A stretch of DNA of 64,000 nucleotides from Marinobacter salinus (GCF_001854125.1 NZ_CP017715.1:1550001-1614000), one strand, 5' to 3'; positions 23,201-33,387 are shown, counted from the first letter of the stretch. The notes: generated from the sequence alone by a model not told the origin. Numbers and translations: made by a program.

Positions 23201-24544
23201 ATGTCTAATTACTATCTGAACCGCCGCAAGTTCCTTCAAGGCAGTGCTGTTCTAGGCGCTGGACTTGTTGCTCCAACGATCTTTTCCAGAGCCGCAAGCG
23301 CTTACACGAATGAACCAGGTAAAGGCAGTGTCGTGCTTGGGTTTAACGTTCCTCAATCCGGCCCTTACGCGGATGAGGGTGCCGATGAGTTACGCGCCTA
23401 CAAACTTGCCGTCAAGCATCTCAATGGAGAAGGCGACGGTGGCATGCTGAACACGTTCTCATCACAAATGCTCAAAGGCACCGGTATTCTCGGCCGCAAG
23501 GTTGAGTATGTGACCGGCGACACCCAAACCAAATCGGACGCCGCTCGCGCCTCCGCCCGGGCGATGATCGAAAAAGACGGTGCCATCATGATTACCGGGG
23601 GCTCGTCTTCCGGGGTAGCGGTTGCTGTTCAGTCGCTCTGTCAGGATGCCGGCGTCATCTTCATGGCCGGTTTGACCCATTCCAACGACACCACAGGGAA
23701 AGACAAGAAAGCCAACGGCTTTCGACATTTCTTCAACGCCTATATGTCGGCTGCGGCGCTGGCGCCGGTGCTGTCGCAACACTATGGGAACGACCGTAAA
23801 GCCTATCACCTGACGGCGGATTACACCTGGGGCTGGACTCAGGAGCAGTCCATGATTGCCGCGACTGAAGAGCTCGGGTGGGAGACAGTGAATGCCGTCC
23901 GGACGCCGCTGTCCGCAACCGACTTCTCATCCTATATCGCTCCGGTTACCAACTCGGGTGCCGATGTGCTGGTCCTGAATCACTACGGTTCGAACATGGT
24001 GAACTCACTGACCAACGCAGTTCAGTTCGGTTTGCGCGATAAGATGGTCAACGGCAAACAATTTGAAATTGTTGTGCCGCTTTATTCCCGCCTGATGGCC
24101 CGCGGCGCCGGTGACAACGTGAAAGGCATATTCGGATCCACCAACTGGCACTGGTCTTTGCAGGATGAGGGTTCGAAAGCCTTTGTCGCATCTTATGGCA
24201 AAGAGTATGGCCAGCCTCCTTCACAGGCCGCACATACCTGTTACGTGCAAACTCTGCTGTATGCCGATGCCGCCGAACGCGCGGGCAGTTTTAACCCCTG
24301 CGCCATCGTTGAAGCGCTCGAAGGCTTCGAGTTTGATGGGCTGGGCAATGGCAAGACGCTCTACCGCGCCGACGACCATCAATGCTTCAAAGACGTGCTC
24401 GTGGTTCGCGGTAAGGAAAACCCCACTTCTGAGTTCGACTTGCTGGAAGTGGTCAATGTAACCTCTGCAGACAAAGTCACTTACGACCCCAACCATCCAA
24501 TGTTTGCCGGTGGCTCGCTCGGTAAGTGTAATCCAGGCGTCTGA
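23201..24544 (+). CDS. Tat-exported branched-chain amino acid/amide ABC binding protein
   Basis: Periplasmic ligand-binding protein of the LivK/Peripla_BP_6 family, 447 residues, longer than E. coli LivK (about 370). The N terminus NRRKFLQGSAVLGAGLV followed by ASA is a twin-arginine export signal (Arg8-Arg9), implying export in folded form. The two lobes are visible (VVLGFNVPQSGPYADEG; AMIEKDGAIMITGGSSSGVA). ATG at 23201 is used because GGGAG lies eight bases upstream; the open frame upstream lacks a site. It heads a complete transport operon with livH, livM, livG and livF. Ligand unknown: branched-chain amino acids, urea or amides are all possible. Confidence 0.85.
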   Translation: MSNYYLNRRKFLQGSAVLGAGLVAPTIFSRAASAYTNEPGKGSVVLGFNVPQSGPYADEGADELRAYKLAVKHLNGEGDGGMLNTFSSQMLKGTGILGRKVEYVTGDTQTKSDAARASARAMIEKDGAIMITGGSSSGVAVAVQSLCQDAGVIFMAGLTHSNDTTGKDKKANGFRHFFNAYMSAAALAPVLSQHYGNDRKAYHLTADYTWGWTQEQSMIAATEELGWETVNAVRTPLSATDFSSYIAPVTNSGADVLVLNHYGSNMVNSLTNAVQFGLRDKMVNGKQFEIVVPLYSRLMARGAGDNVKGIFGSTNWHWSLQDEGSKAFVASYGKEYGQPPSQAAHTCYVQTLLYADAAERAGSFNPCAIVEALEGFEFDGLGNGKTLYRADDHQCFKDVLVVRGKENPTSEFDLLEVVNVTSADKVTYDPNHPMFAGGSLGKCNPGV

Positions 24545-24571
24545 TTCCAGGAACCTGACCACCTCTGAGAA

Positions 24572-24604
24572 GAGGTGCACTGACCACCCCGGCCAGTGCA
24601 CCTC
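24572..24604 (+). terminator. Intercistronic hairpin after the binding-protein gene
   Basis: GAGGTGCACTG (24572-24582) and CAGTGCACCTC (24594-24604) form a perfect 11-bp stem with no T-run. It probably stabilises the upstream transcript or attenuates the permease genes. Confidence 0.6.
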
Positions 24605-24669
24605 CAGCGGCCCGATCTTGATATGCCTGTTGCACTTCAGGCGACTGTTGTCAGACAAGGTAAATACCG

Positions 24670-25704
24670 ATGGATGCCATCCTTCTGCAAATACTGAATG
24701 GGCTGGATAAAGGCAGTGCCTATGCCCTGATCGCGCTAGGGCTGACCTTGATATTCGGCACCCTGGGTGTGGTGAACTTCGCCCACGGCGCTCTTTTTAT
24801 GATTGGTGCGTTCTGTACCGTCACCTTCAACAACTTACTGTCGTTCAAGAGAGTCACGCTTTCCGACACCGAACTTAGCCCCTGGGGTACGCCACTGGAA
24901 ATTCAGGTCCCCTATGTTGAGCTCTGGTTTGGCGAATTTGGCGCGACCATGATCGACTACTCCGTGTTCTGGTCCATTCTGTTTGCCATTCCAGTGATGC
25001 TGCTGGTTGGTATCGTGATGGAGCGCGGACTGATCAAGCACTTCTATAAGCGACCTCATGCTGATCAGATACTGGTTACCTTCGGGTTGGCCATTGTGCT
25101 GCAGGAAGTCATCAAATCCGTATACGGTGCCAACCCCATTCCTCAGCCTGCGCCAGAAGCGTTCGTAGGCTCCATTGATGTCGGGGCATTGGTCGGTATG
25201 GCGGAAAATGCCGTGATTTATCCGATTTGGCGTCTGGTTTACTTCCTGTTTGCGGGCGTGGTTATCGGCGGGATATTCGCCTTCTTGCGCTACACCACCT
25301 TTGGCATGGTGGTGCGGGCTGGCATGGCGGACCGCGAAACCGTTGGTTTGCTGGGCATCAACATCGACAAACGGTTTACTGCTATGTTTGGTCTGGCCTC
25401 CGTGGTGACTGGTTTGGCAGGCGTTATGTACACCCCGATCCTGTCGCCGAACTATCACATGGGCATGGACTTTCTGGTGCTGTGTTTTGTGGTTGTGGTC
25501 GTGGGCGGTATGGGATCACTGACCGGTGCGGTGGCAGCGGGTTTCCTGCTCGGCATCCTGCAGAGTTTCGCCTCCATGCCCGAGGTGAAGGACTTCCTGT
25601 TCGGGTTCTCCATTGATCAGGTCATCATTTACCTGGTGGCAGTCATTATTCTGCTGACACGTCCTCGTGGACTCATGGGGCGCAAAGGCGTAATGGAGAC
25701 TTGA
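24670..25704 (+). CDS. livH: LivH-type ABC permease
   Basis: Inner-membrane permease (344 residues) of the HAAT importer. The N-terminal [20 protein letters not shown] and [16 protein letters not shown] are the hallmark of LivH. About eight helices are present. The stop is four bases before livM. It makes the channel together with LivM. A longer-than-usual loop after the second helix (residues 58-90) is present. Confidence 0.88.
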   Translation: MDAILLQILNGLDKGSAYALIALGLTLIFGTLGVVNFAHGALFMIGAFCTVTFNNLLSFKRVTLSDTELSPWGTPLEIQVPYVELWFGEFGATMIDYSVFWSILFAIPVMLLVGIVMERGLIKHFYKRPHADQILVTFGLAIVLQEVIKSVYGANPIPQPAPEAFVGSIDVGALVGMAENAVIYPIWRLVYFLFAGVVIGGIFAFLRYTTFGMVVRAGMADRETVGLLGINIDKRFTAMFGLASVVTGLAGVMYTPILSPNYHMGMDFLVLCFVVVVVGGMGSLTGAVAAGFLLGILQSFASMPEVKDFLFGFSIDQVIIYLVAVIILLTRPRGLMGRKGVMET

Positions 25705-25708
25705 TGCC

Positions 25709-26944
25709 ATGCTGAAAATACTACGTACAAGCGATAGGGCTCTGATGGTCCTGTTCACCATTTTCGTGCTGGCCACGCCACTGATCATGGCGCCGCTGGG
25801 TGCAGGTTACCCGGATCTGATGCAGCGTTTCGCCATCTACGGCATCTTCGCCATTGGCTTCAACATCCTGTTTGGACTGACCGGCTATCTGTCGTTTGGC
25901 CATGCGGCATTTTTGGGCGTCGGCAGCTATTCGGCGATCTGGATGCTAAAGCTGCTCAGCATCAACATTGTACCTGCCATCATTTTTTCAGTGGTGGTGT
26001 CGGGCCTGTTCGCTTTGTTGATAGGGTTCATTTCATTGCGGCGGTCCGGGATCTACTTTTCTATCCTGACACTGGCGTTCGCCCAGATGTCCTATAACCT
26101 GGCGTACTCGGTACTGACCCCCATCACCAACGGCGAAACCGGACTGCAACTCGACCTTGAGGATCCCCGCATTCTGGATAGTGCCGGTGAAGCTGGCCAA
26201 ATGGCCTCACCATCCCTGTTTGGGCTTGAGATGGGGGATACGGCGGTGGTGCCGTTTCTCGGGATGGATTTGCAGTTTAACGTCGGGTTTTATGTCAGCG
26301 CGCTGATTTTGATCGGCATGTTCTACCTGTCGTTGCGCATATTCCGGTCGCCGTTCGGGATGATTCTGCGGGCGGTCAAAAGTAATCAGACCCGGCTCAA
26401 CTACACTGGATTCCACTCTCGGCCCTACACACTCACGGCTTTTGTCATCTCCGGCATGTACGCGGGCCTGGCAGGTGCCTTACTGGTCTGCATGGACCCA
26501 CTCGCCGGGGCGGACCGCATGCAGTGGACTGCCTCGGGCGAGGTGGTGCTGATGACCATTATGGGGGGCGCCGGGACGTTGATTGGACCGGTGTTCGGGG
26601 CCGGCATCATCAAGTATTTTGAGAATATCTTCAGCCGCATCAATGAATCGGTGGTCGAAGGCTGGTTCTCGGCATTACCTGATGGGGTGACGGATGTACT
26701 TGTCGCCATAGTCTCGCCGTTTTTGGGTAGCGGCTGGCACATCTCACTGGGGTTGATCTTTATGTTGGTGGTGATCTTTCTTCCGGGCGGTCTTGTGGAG
26801 GGGGCCAGCCGGATTATGAATCTGGTTGCGCGATTGTCGCAGGCCCGTAAAACCCCGTCACCCCAGAGTGACACCCGCCCCCCGGGTGACGATGTGTCGT
26901 CTGGGAAACCATCGCCCAGTTCCGTCAACACGAGGGAGTCGTAG
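25709..26944 (+). CDS. livM: LivM-type ABC permease
   Basis: Second permease subunit (411 residues). [20 protein letters not shown] (about residues 52-71) and [14 protein letters not shown] (about 290) are typical of LivM. The C-terminal tail of about 50 residues is hydrophilic, rich in Pro, Ser and Arg, and looks like an appended cytoplasmic tail. It ends two bases before livG, indicating tight coupling. Confidence 0.88.
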   Translation: MLKILRTSDRALMVLFTIFVLATPLIMAPLGAGYPDLMQRFAIYGIFAIGFNILFGLTGYLSFGHAAFLGVGSYSAIWMLKLLSINIVPAIIFSVVVSGLFALLIGFISLRRSGIYFSILTLAFAQMSYNLAYSVLTPITNGETGLQLDLEDPRILDSAGEAGQMASPSLFGLEMGDTAVVPFLGMDLQFNVGFYVSALILIGMFYLSLRIFRSPFGMILRAVKSNQTRLNYTGFHSRPYTLTAFVISGMYAGLAGALLVCMDPLAGADRMQWTASGEVVLMTIMGGAGTLIGPVFGAGIIKYFENIFSRINESVVEGWFSALPDGVTDVLVAIVSPFLGSGWHISLGLIFMLVVIFLPGGLVEGASRIMNLVARLSQARKTPSPQSDTRPPGDDVSSGKPSPSSVNTRES

Positions 26945-26946
26945 TC

Positions 26947-27708
26947 GTGGGGATACTCGAAGTAAAAGGCGTAAACAAGCGGTTTGGCGGTCTTCTGGCG
27001 CTGAATGATGTCAATCTGTCGGTTCAGGAAAACACCGTCCACGCCATTATCGGACCCAACGGCGCGGGCAAATCCACGCTGCTTAACTGCTTTATCGGCA
27101 AGCTGTTGCCGGACAGTGGCACGGTCGATTTCAACAATAGCAGCCTTCTGGGCCTGGAACCCTACCAGATCAATCAAGCCGGCATCAGCCGTGTGTTCCA
27201 GACACCGGAGGTGTTTTCCGAGTTAAGCATTCTGGAAAACGTAATGATCCCGGCCTTCGCTCATCGGGACGGTGCCTTTCACATCTCGCCCTTCAAGTCA
27301 CTGGCGAAGGAGACCGCCATACGCGAGCAGGCCGAGAAAATACTGCAGGATGTGGGATTAGTTGATCAACGTCATCATACGGCGTCCGCCATGTCCCGGG
27401 GCAACAAGCGAAGGCTGGAGATGGCTATGTGCCTGGTCCAGCAGCCCAAATTGCTGTTGCTTGATGAGCCCACGGCCGGCATGGCTCGGGCTGACACCAA
27501 CAACACGATCGATTTGCTGAAAACCATCAATGAGGCCCACAACATTACTTTCGTAGTGATTGAGCATGATATGCACGTAGTGTTCAGCCTGGCTGACCGA
27601 ATCAGCGTGCTGGCGCAGGGGCATGTGATTGTTGAGGATCACCCTGAAAATATCAAAGGCCACCCTGAGGTGCAGGAAGCTTATCTGGGCAAGGTGGAGT
27701 CGGAGTGA
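26947..27708 (+). CDS. livG: LivG-type ABC ATPase
   Basis: ATP-binding subunit (253 residues) starting at GTG. Walker A GPNGAGKSTLLNCF (about 37), a slightly diverged signature MSRGNKRRLEMAMCL (usual LSxGxxR; here MSRGN), Walker B LLLLDEPTAGMA (about 174). LivG proteins often show a degenerate signature, so activity is still expected. Works with LivF on the LivHM channel. Confidence 0.88.
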   Translation: MGILEVKGVNKRFGGLLALNDVNLSVQENTVHAIIGPNGAGKSTLLNCFIGKLLPDSGTVDFNNSSLLGLEPYQINQAGISRVFQTPEVFSELSILENVMIPAFAHRDGAFHISPFKSLAKETAIREQAEKILQDVGLVDQRHHTASAMSRGNKRRLEMAMCLVQQPKLLLLDEPTAGMARADTNNTIDLLKTINEAHNITFVVIEHDMHVVFSLADRISVLAQGHVIVEDHPENIKGHPEVQEAYLGKVESE

Positions 27709-27736
27709 ACACCATGGTCACAGTGAAGGAATGGAA

Positions 27737-28489
27737 ATGATGTCAGAACAACCGACGACTCATGCCCAGCATGAAGCCTCAAGGCCCGCCTATTTTTCGG
27801 TTTGGGATCTGCACGCCTATTACGGTGAGAGTTACATTGTCCAGGGCGTGACGATGAATATCCATGAGGGGGAAATTCTCGCGTTGCTCGGGCGTAACGG
27901 GGCTGGGAAAACCTCGACCTTGCGCGCCATCGCCCGCGTGGATTCGCCCGCCGTTACCCATGGTGAAATCTGGCTGGATCATCAGCCGCTGCACACCATG
28001 AAGGCATATCAGGCGGCCCAGAACGGACTGTCTCTGGTCCCCGAGGACCGTCGCATCATTCCAGGCCTGAGCGTATGGGAAAACCTGAAGCTGGCTCAGT
28101 TGGCGCCGTCCCCCGGCTGGTCAATTGATCGTATCTTCGAGCTGTTTCCACGCCTGCGCGAGCGGCGTAATCAGGAGGGCACCACCCTGTCGGGTGGCGA
28201 GCAGCAAATGCTGGCCATCGGTCGGGCACTGGCGCGGGACATCAAGCTTTTGCTACTGGACGAGCCTTACGAAGGGCTGGCACCCATTATCGTGCAGGAA
28301 ATCGAGCGCACGCTAAAAGAAATCAAGGCGCTGGGCATCACCACCGTCATCGTCGAGCAAAACGCGATTGCAGCGCTGAAACTGGCGGACCGGGCGGTCA
28401 TTCTGGAGTCCGGGCAGGTCGTGTTTGACGGTCTCGCGAGTGAAGTGCTGGAGGACGAACAGCTCCGTCAGACCTACCTTTCTATTTGA
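27737..28489 (+). CDS. livF: LivF-type ABC ATPase
   Basis: Second ATPase (250 residues). Walker A GRNGAGKTSTLRAI (about 51), signature LSGGEQQMLAIGRAL (about 153), Walker B LLLLDEPYEGLAP (about 173). Start at 27737 chosen for AAGGA about six bases upstream. A frame extends further upstream into livG without a ribosome site. Last gene of the operon; an inverted repeat follows. Confidence 0.88.
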   Translation: MMSEQPTTHAQHEASRPAYFSVWDLHAYYGESYIVQGVTMNIHEGEILALLGRNGAGKTSTLRAIARVDSPAVTHGEIWLDHQPLHTMKAYQAAQNGLSLVPEDRRIIPGLSVWENLKLAQLAPSPGWSIDRIFELFPRLRERRNQEGTTLSGGEQQMLAIGRALARDIKLLLLDEPYEGLAPIIVQEIERTLKEIKALGITTVIVEQNAIAALKLADRAVILESGQVVFDGLASEVLEDEQLRQTYLSI

Positions 28490-28493
28490 AAAT

Positions 28494-28550
28494 ATCCATC
28501 CCGCAGCAAAAGCGCCCAGTACTTTCTGCGCCGCGTTGACCGGGATGGAT
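28494..28550. terminator. Inverted repeat between livF and the FtsX-like gene
   Basis: ATCCATCCCG (28494-28503) and CGGGATGGAT (28541-28550) are perfect complements with a long loop, lying between convergent genes. Likely a two-way transcription stop, though the loop is large. Confidence 0.45.
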
Positions 28551-28576
28551 TTATCCTCTCTCGTTACGGACTCATC

Positions 28577-31147
28577 TCAGCCGTCCCGCAATAAAGTCGC
28601 CGGGTTCAGCCGCATCGCCCTCAGGGTCGGCAGCAGGCCACCCAGCAGAGCCAGGGAACTGACGACGCCCGCTACCAGCACACCCAGCCACCAAAGATCG
28701 CCTGCTGGCAGCTTCAGCAGCAGGTCGGCCACTGGCAGGGCAATGAGCGCCCCGAGTGCCGTGGCGAAAACCGTTGCAAGAAAGGTCAGCAGTCCGGTTT
28801 CCAGCAACATGGATTGCCGAATGGCCTGGTGCCTGGCACCGAGACAGTGCAGAAGGTTGGCCTCGTAGAGTTGTCGCCTGCGACTGACACTCACCACGCT
28901 TGAGAGCACAAGCAGGCTTGCCATCAGGCTGACCGAGGCAACCGCCGCAAGCCCGGCCGCAGCTTTGTTGAGCAGATCTCCGGCTGTCTCGAGCCAGTCA
29001 GCGGTGCGCAATGTGATCACGTTCGGGATATTTCTGGCCAGCCATTGCTGGGACTGTTTGGCAGCCTCATCGCTCTGGTATACCGCGCCTACGTGGAGCC
29101 TGATTAATTCGTCCAGTGCACCTTCCTGCAAAACCCCTTCAAACCAGAATCGGGTTTGGAGGCCCTTTTGCCGGTAGATGGCCCGAATTTCGGCGGTAAT
29201 GGTCTTATCCTGGGCGATAAATTCCACCTGGTCACCGACACCCAGCCCGAGCTGGTTGGCCTCCCGATCTTCCATGGCCATGAAGGCGGGCTCTCCCTTC
29301 GGCGCAGACGATGTCCACCAGGTGCCTTCCACCAGCTCAAGGCCTTCCGGATTTCCCGAGAGATAGCTGAGTTTGTATTCATCCCCCATGGCCTCGCGCC
29401 TGGCTTCCGCATTATCCGCGAGTACCTCTGCAATCGGCTCTTGGTTGATCGTTGCCAGGCGTGATCGAACCAGTGGCAGAAGCTCTACCCTGCTCGAGGG
29501 ATCAACGGCTTCAAGGCCAGACTCAAGTGGTCCCATCTGGTCCGGAAAAACCTCATATAGAATAAGCGCGGGTGACTCAGCCGGTATAGTGGTTTCCAGC
29601 GCTCGCAGGAGGGTGGCGACCATCAGAGTGCAAGCCACCACCAGGGTCAGTGCCGTGCCCAGTGAAAGCAGTGTTGCCCGCAACGGCGAATCCGGTCTGT
29701 GGAGATTGGCCAGCGCCAGGCGCCGGGCAAACCTACGATCGGCAAAACCGCCGTTTTCCAGTGTTTTGGCACCACGCCGCAATCCCTTGATCAGACCCTC
29801 CAGCAAACCCCAGAGCACGATCACCGCGATCAGGAACAGGAACCCCAGTTGCGGGGACGGTAACCAGAACAGGGTGGCGGCAATATAGAGCGCCAGCAGT
29901 AGATAGCTTGCAATCCGCCAACTGCGAGGTTCATTCGGGGCCGCCTGAACCTGGCCCCTGAAAAGCCCTGCCGGTGAGGCAGCGAGTGCCCTGGCCAGCG
30001 CCGGCAACGCGAAGACATAAGCGGTCAGCACCGCAAACAACCAGCTCAGGAGCAAGGGTACAAACCACAGGGACAGCCAATGCCCCCCTGCTCCGCCAGG
30101 CCCGGCCAACGCAAAAGCATCGCCCGCCAGACTGATCGCCACAACAGAAAGCGCCAGCCCGATTCCACCGCCAATTAGGCCAGCCAGGCTGCCCAATATA
30201 CCGATCTGTAACAGGTAGATTACTACCAAAGGCTTGCGGCGCAGCCCCAGTGTCTGCAACGTGGCAATGGTGCCCAGTTTTTCGTCCAGATAGGCATGGA
30301 TGCTGTTGGCAACGCCCAGGCCACCAATAAACAAAGTGGTAAAGGCAATGAGGATGAGCGCCGTGGCAATCTGGTCCAGCCGTTCGGCGATGCGTTCGCT
30401 GCGCTCGGCAAAGGTGGTGATGTCCCATCGTGTATCCGGAAAGGCCTGCTCGAATGCCTCCAGCCAGGCATCCAGATTTTGGTCGGTCTGCACACGATAT
30501 TCATAGTCCACGCGGCTGCCCGGCCGGATCAGCCCCGTTGCCTCCACCGCCTGCTCGGAAATCATGATCGGTAGCCCGCGCCAGTTTGCATTCAGGCTAC
30601 GATCCGGCTGGTTCTGAATAAGGCCGCTGATGCGAAAGGTCGCTGCGCCAATCTGAATCTGGTCGCCGATGGACTGACCGAGGCGTTCAGCAAGCAGGGG
30701 ATCGATGATGGCGCCCCACGAATCACCCTTTCGTGCCGCGAGTTCTGTGCGAGGCTCATCCGGCGTCAGTTGAAGCTCGCCGTAAAGTGGATAGGCCGCA
30801 TCCGGGACCAAGATTTCGGCTCGGAAGAAGCCATCACCGTCGCTGCCACTGACAATGGTGTCGAACTCCCGGACCAACGAGATACTGCCGGTGGACCCAA
30901 TCCACTCCAGCACCTCATCCGGTAAAGGCTCGCTGGCATCAAGCTCCACGTCTCCACCAAGAAGCGCACGAGTATCCGCCAGCAGGCTCTCTTCGATAAC
31001 CCGGTACAAACTGGCCGTCGCGGCTACGAGGGTGACGCCAAGAATGAGACACGCGAGAAAGACCTTGAGCGCGGAGATGCGTGATCGCAGATCGGTGATC
31101 GCGAATTTCAGCATCCACAAAGGCCTGGTGGCGTTTTCAGACTTCAT
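28577..31147 (-). CDS. FtsX/LolC-like ABC permease (YbbP type)
   Basis: An 856-residue inner-membrane permease with two FtsX-like halves: an N-terminal helix (LACLILGVTLVAATASLY), a large periplasmic MacB-like domain (about residues 50-230), three helices, a middle helix group, a second periplasmic domain (about 490-700) and three final helices. The ATPase gene upstream overlaps its start by 11 bases, so the two form one complex. Relatives (YbbAP, LolCDE, MacB) move lipids or lipoproteins or power periplasmic events rather than import. ATG at 31147 preferred over the upstream alternative because it avoids running deep into the ATPase gene. A second pair of this type is at 53039-56244. Confidence 0.85.
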   Translation of the reverse strand: MKSENATRPLWMLKFAITDLRSRISALKVFLACLILGVTLVAATASLYRVIEESLLADTRALLGGDVELDASEPLPDEVLEWIGSTGSISLVREFDTIVSGSDGDGFFRAEILVPDAAYPLYGELQLTPDEPRTELAARKGDSWGAIIDPLLAERLGQSIGDQIQIGAATFRISGLIQNQPDRSLNANWRGLPIMISEQAVEATGLIRPGSRVDYEYRVQTDQNLDAWLEAFEQAFPDTRWDITTFAERSERIAERLDQIATALILIAFTTLFIGGLGVANSIHAYLDEKLGTIATLQTLGLRRKPLVVIYLLQIGILGSLAGLIGGGIGLALSVVAISLAGDAFALAGPGGAGGHWLSLWFVPLLLSWLFAVLTAYVFALPALARALAASPAGLFRGQVQAAPNEPRSWRIASYLLLALYIAATLFWLPSPQLGFLFLIAVIVLWGLLEGLIKGLRRGAKTLENGGFADRRFARRLALANLHRPDSPLRATLLSLGTALTLVVACTLMVATLLRALETTIPAESPALILYEVFPDQMGPLESGLEAVDPSSRVELLPLVRSRLATINQEPIAEVLADNAEARREAMGDEYKLSYLSGNPEGLELVEGTWWTSSAPKGEPAFMAMEDREANQLGLGVGDQVEFIAQDKTITAEIRAIYRQKGLQTRFWFEGVLQEGALDELIRLHVGAVYQSDEAAKQSQQWLARNIPNVITLRTADWLETAGDLLNKAAAGLAAVASVSLMASLLVLSSVVSVSRRRQLYEANLLHCLGARHQAIRQSMLLETGLLTFLATVFATALGALIALPVADLLLKLPAGDLWWLGVLVAGVVSSLALLGGLLPTLRAMRLNPATLLRDG

Positions 31148-31808
31148 AGAGGCGCCCACCGTCCATCCGGACCCGATGCTGACAACGCTCTGCGACACGC
31201 TCGTCGTGCGTCACGAGTACCAGCGTGGACTTGCTTTCCTTATGTAGGTCGAACAACAGGGAAAGTACTTTTTCGCCGGTTTCGTGGTCCAGATTGCCAG
31301 TCGGCTCATCGCCCAGCAGCAGGCTCGGCTGGTGAACAAGTGCCCTGGCAATCGCGACACGCTGTTGCTCTCCCCCGGAAAGCTGCCCCGGGTAATGCTG
31401 CAGCCGATGGCTCAGGCCAACTGCCTCCAGCATGGAAACGGCCCGCCCGAGGGCCTTAGGCTGCCCGGCAATTTCAAGCGGAAGGCTAACGTTACCCAGC
31501 GCGGTCAGGCCGGGTAATAAATGGAAAGACTGGAAGATGATGCCAAGGTGTTCGCTCCGCCAGTCGGCAAGGGTGTTAGAGTCCATGTCACCAAGGCGCT
31601 GATCACCAACGAGAATGTCGCCGCTGGTCGGTCGCTGGAGGCCGGAGAGCAGCAGAAGCAGCGAGGTCTTCCCACTTCCAGAGGGCCCGGTAATCGCCAG
31701 TGTCTCGCCGGGCGGAACCGTGAGTGAGGCGTTGTTGAGCACTGCAACGGTACCTGACTCTGTTGGGTAGGCGAGATTGATATCGCTCATCTGGACGCTG
31801 GTGGACAC
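31137..31808 (-). CDS. MacB/LolD-type ABC ATPase partner
   Basis: Cytoplasmic ATPase (223 residues) for the adjoining FtsX-like permease. Walker A GPSGSGKTSLLLLL (about 43), signature LSGGEQQRVAIARAL (about 142) and Walker B LLGDEPTGNLD (about 165) are intact. Start taken at GTG 31808, five bases after AAAGGTG; the ATG at 31790 lacks a ribosome site and the ATG at 31874 gives an atypical extension. Co-transcribed with the permease gene. Confidence 0.86.
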   Translation of the reverse strand: MSTSVQMSDINLAYPTESGTVAVLNNASLTVPPGETLAITGPSGSGKTSLLLLLSGLQRPTSGDILVGDQRLGDMDSNTLADWRSEHLGIIFQSFHLLPGLTALGNVSLPLEIAGQPKALGRAVSMLEAVGLSHRLQHYPGQLSGGEQQRVAIARALVHQPSLLLGDEPTGNLDHETGEKVLSLLFDLHKESKSTLVLVTHDERVAERCQHRVRMDGGRLYEV

Positions 31809-32076
31809 TGAGACACCTTTCACTCTGATGGAAGTATTGCTAGCACGGAAGTTTTCTATGAACCTCAACGCCATGCAGAAGTTGGAAACTAATTCAGAGT
31901 ACGAGAAGTTTTTCAGACTGGCGCACTATGAGTGCCGGACAATCCCGTCTGCTACGATGACGAACGAGTGAATTTAGCAAGGCGCCATGGGATTATACTG
32001 GAAGACGCCAGCCGCAGATGTGGATCTGGTCAGTTATGAAGCCGACTCTTAGGAGCGCTGCCGCGCCGGTAACTTC

Positions 32077-32313
32077 TCAATACCGGCGAGATTTTACCAG
32101 ATTCCGTATCATCGCCCGCACAAACTCTCTCCGAGCCTGACGCTGATCCTGCTTTACCGTATCAAGGTTAATACCGCCCATCCCATCCCGATACCTCGGC
32201 GGTATGCTGCTCCCGGGGGAGTTCTCGACACCCGGGTCTGATACCTTTCCGTAATCTCGGCGCGCTAATGTATTGCCGCCAAAAGAGTACGTCATCTCTT
32301 TTGAAATCAACAT
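32077..32313 (-). CDS. Small protein of unknown function
   Basis: A 78-residue soluble protein with GGAGGT eight bases before the ATG at 32313. The sequence has a polar middle (PGVENSPGSSIPPRYRDG) and a basic C-terminal helix (RQARREFVRAMIRNLVKSRRY split over the last 20 residues). No cysteine or membrane helix. It is divergent from the LysR gene at 32431, a common arrangement for a LysR target. The stop codon sits in a hairpin (CGCCGGTA...TACCGGCG, 32071-32095). No family recognised. Confidence 0.45.
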   Translation of the reverse strand: MLISKEMTYSFGGNTLARRDYGKVSDPGVENSPGSSIPPRYRDGMGGINLDTVKQDQRQARREFVRAMIRNLVKSRRY

Positions 32314-32430
32314 GCTTCTGACCTCCATTACACCGCCCCGGCATCGGGGCGTTCTCGTTATCTCCAAAGTTCAGGCACATGCTAATATTGTTCTAAACTG
32401 CAAGCTATTCCCTATATACGAGAACAAACT

Positions 32431-33387
32431 TTGCAAAAACGAACAGACAAACAACCCGACGAAGACTCTGTCACTTCGCAGAGAACACGTAGCAATCTGG
32501 CCTGGAATGATTTTCAGCTAGTGCTTGCAATCGCGACTTCAGGTTCTCTGTCCGGTGCATCACGGGCTCTGGACGTGAGCCATGCCACGGTTTTCCGGCG
32601 GCTGGGTGATATTGAACAACGTCTGGGGGTGATCCTCTTTGAGAGAAACCGGAAGGGTTACCGGCCAACACTGGCCGGAGAGGAGATTGCCGACACGGCC
32701 AGGGTTATGGATGAAGCTGCTCTTGCCGCTGAACGCAAGGTGGCTGGTCGCGACCTTGCGCCCAGTGGAGAGATCTGGACCACCACAACAGACTCCCTGC
32801 TGATGGGACTTCTGGCGCCTCTGTTCACACAATTCAAGCATAAATTCCCAGGCATTGTGCTGGACGTTGCCGTGTCCAACCAGTTGTTTAACCTCACTCG
32901 CCGGGAGGCAGATGTGGCCATTCGTCCGTCCAACCGCCCGCCCGAAAGCCTGATCGGCCGGCCGCTGACCACAATTGGCCAGGCCGTGTACGGGCATCGA
33001 AGCCTTGGCCTGACGCCGGGCACGTCCATCGCTACTCTTGCCTCCCAACCATGGATTGGCGCCGGGCCACGGCTGCAGGATTCATCAGTGGACCAGTGGA
33101 TGGACACTAATGCGCTTAAGGAAGCCTGTGTCTACCGTGTTGATACTCTGGTCAGTATTCTGAGTGCTATTCGATCAGGCATGGGACTGGCGGTCATCCC
33201 CTGTTATCTTGCAGATGGAGATCCGGACATAATCCAACTAACGGACCCCATCCCGGAACTGGAATACGGACTGTGGTTTCTGATGCACCCGGACCTTCGA
33301 GGAGTCGTTAGGATTCATGCCTTGATGGACTTTCTGACGGAAGCCGTCCGGGCGCAGAAGCAACGCCTCGCCGGGCAAAGTATATGA
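32431..33387 (+). CDS. LysR-family transcriptional regulator
   Basis: A 318-residue LysR regulator. The N-terminal winged helix-turn-helix (about residues 25-85) includes SGSLSGASRALDVSHATVFR and the wing RLGVILFERNRKGYRPT; the substrate-binding domain follows. It begins at TTG, and the first 22 residues are polar and precede the usual start of the domain. It probably controls the divergent small gene at 32077-32313; the ligand is unknown. Confidence 0.82.
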   Translation: MQKRTDKQPDEDSVTSQRTRSNLAWNDFQLVLAIATSGSLSGASRALDVSHATVFRRLGDIEQRLGVILFERNRKGYRPTLAGEEIADTARVMDEAALAAERKVAGRDLAPSGEIWTTTTDSLLMGLLAPLFTQFKHKFPGIVLDVAVSNQLFNLTRREADVAIRPSNRPPESLIGRPLTTIGQAVYGHRSLGLTPGTSIATLASQPWIGAGPRLQDSSVDQWMDTNALKEACVYRVDTLVSILSAIRSGMGLAVIPCYLADGDPDIIQLTDPIPELEYGLWFLMHPDLRGVVRIHALMDFLTEAVRAQKQRLAGQSI

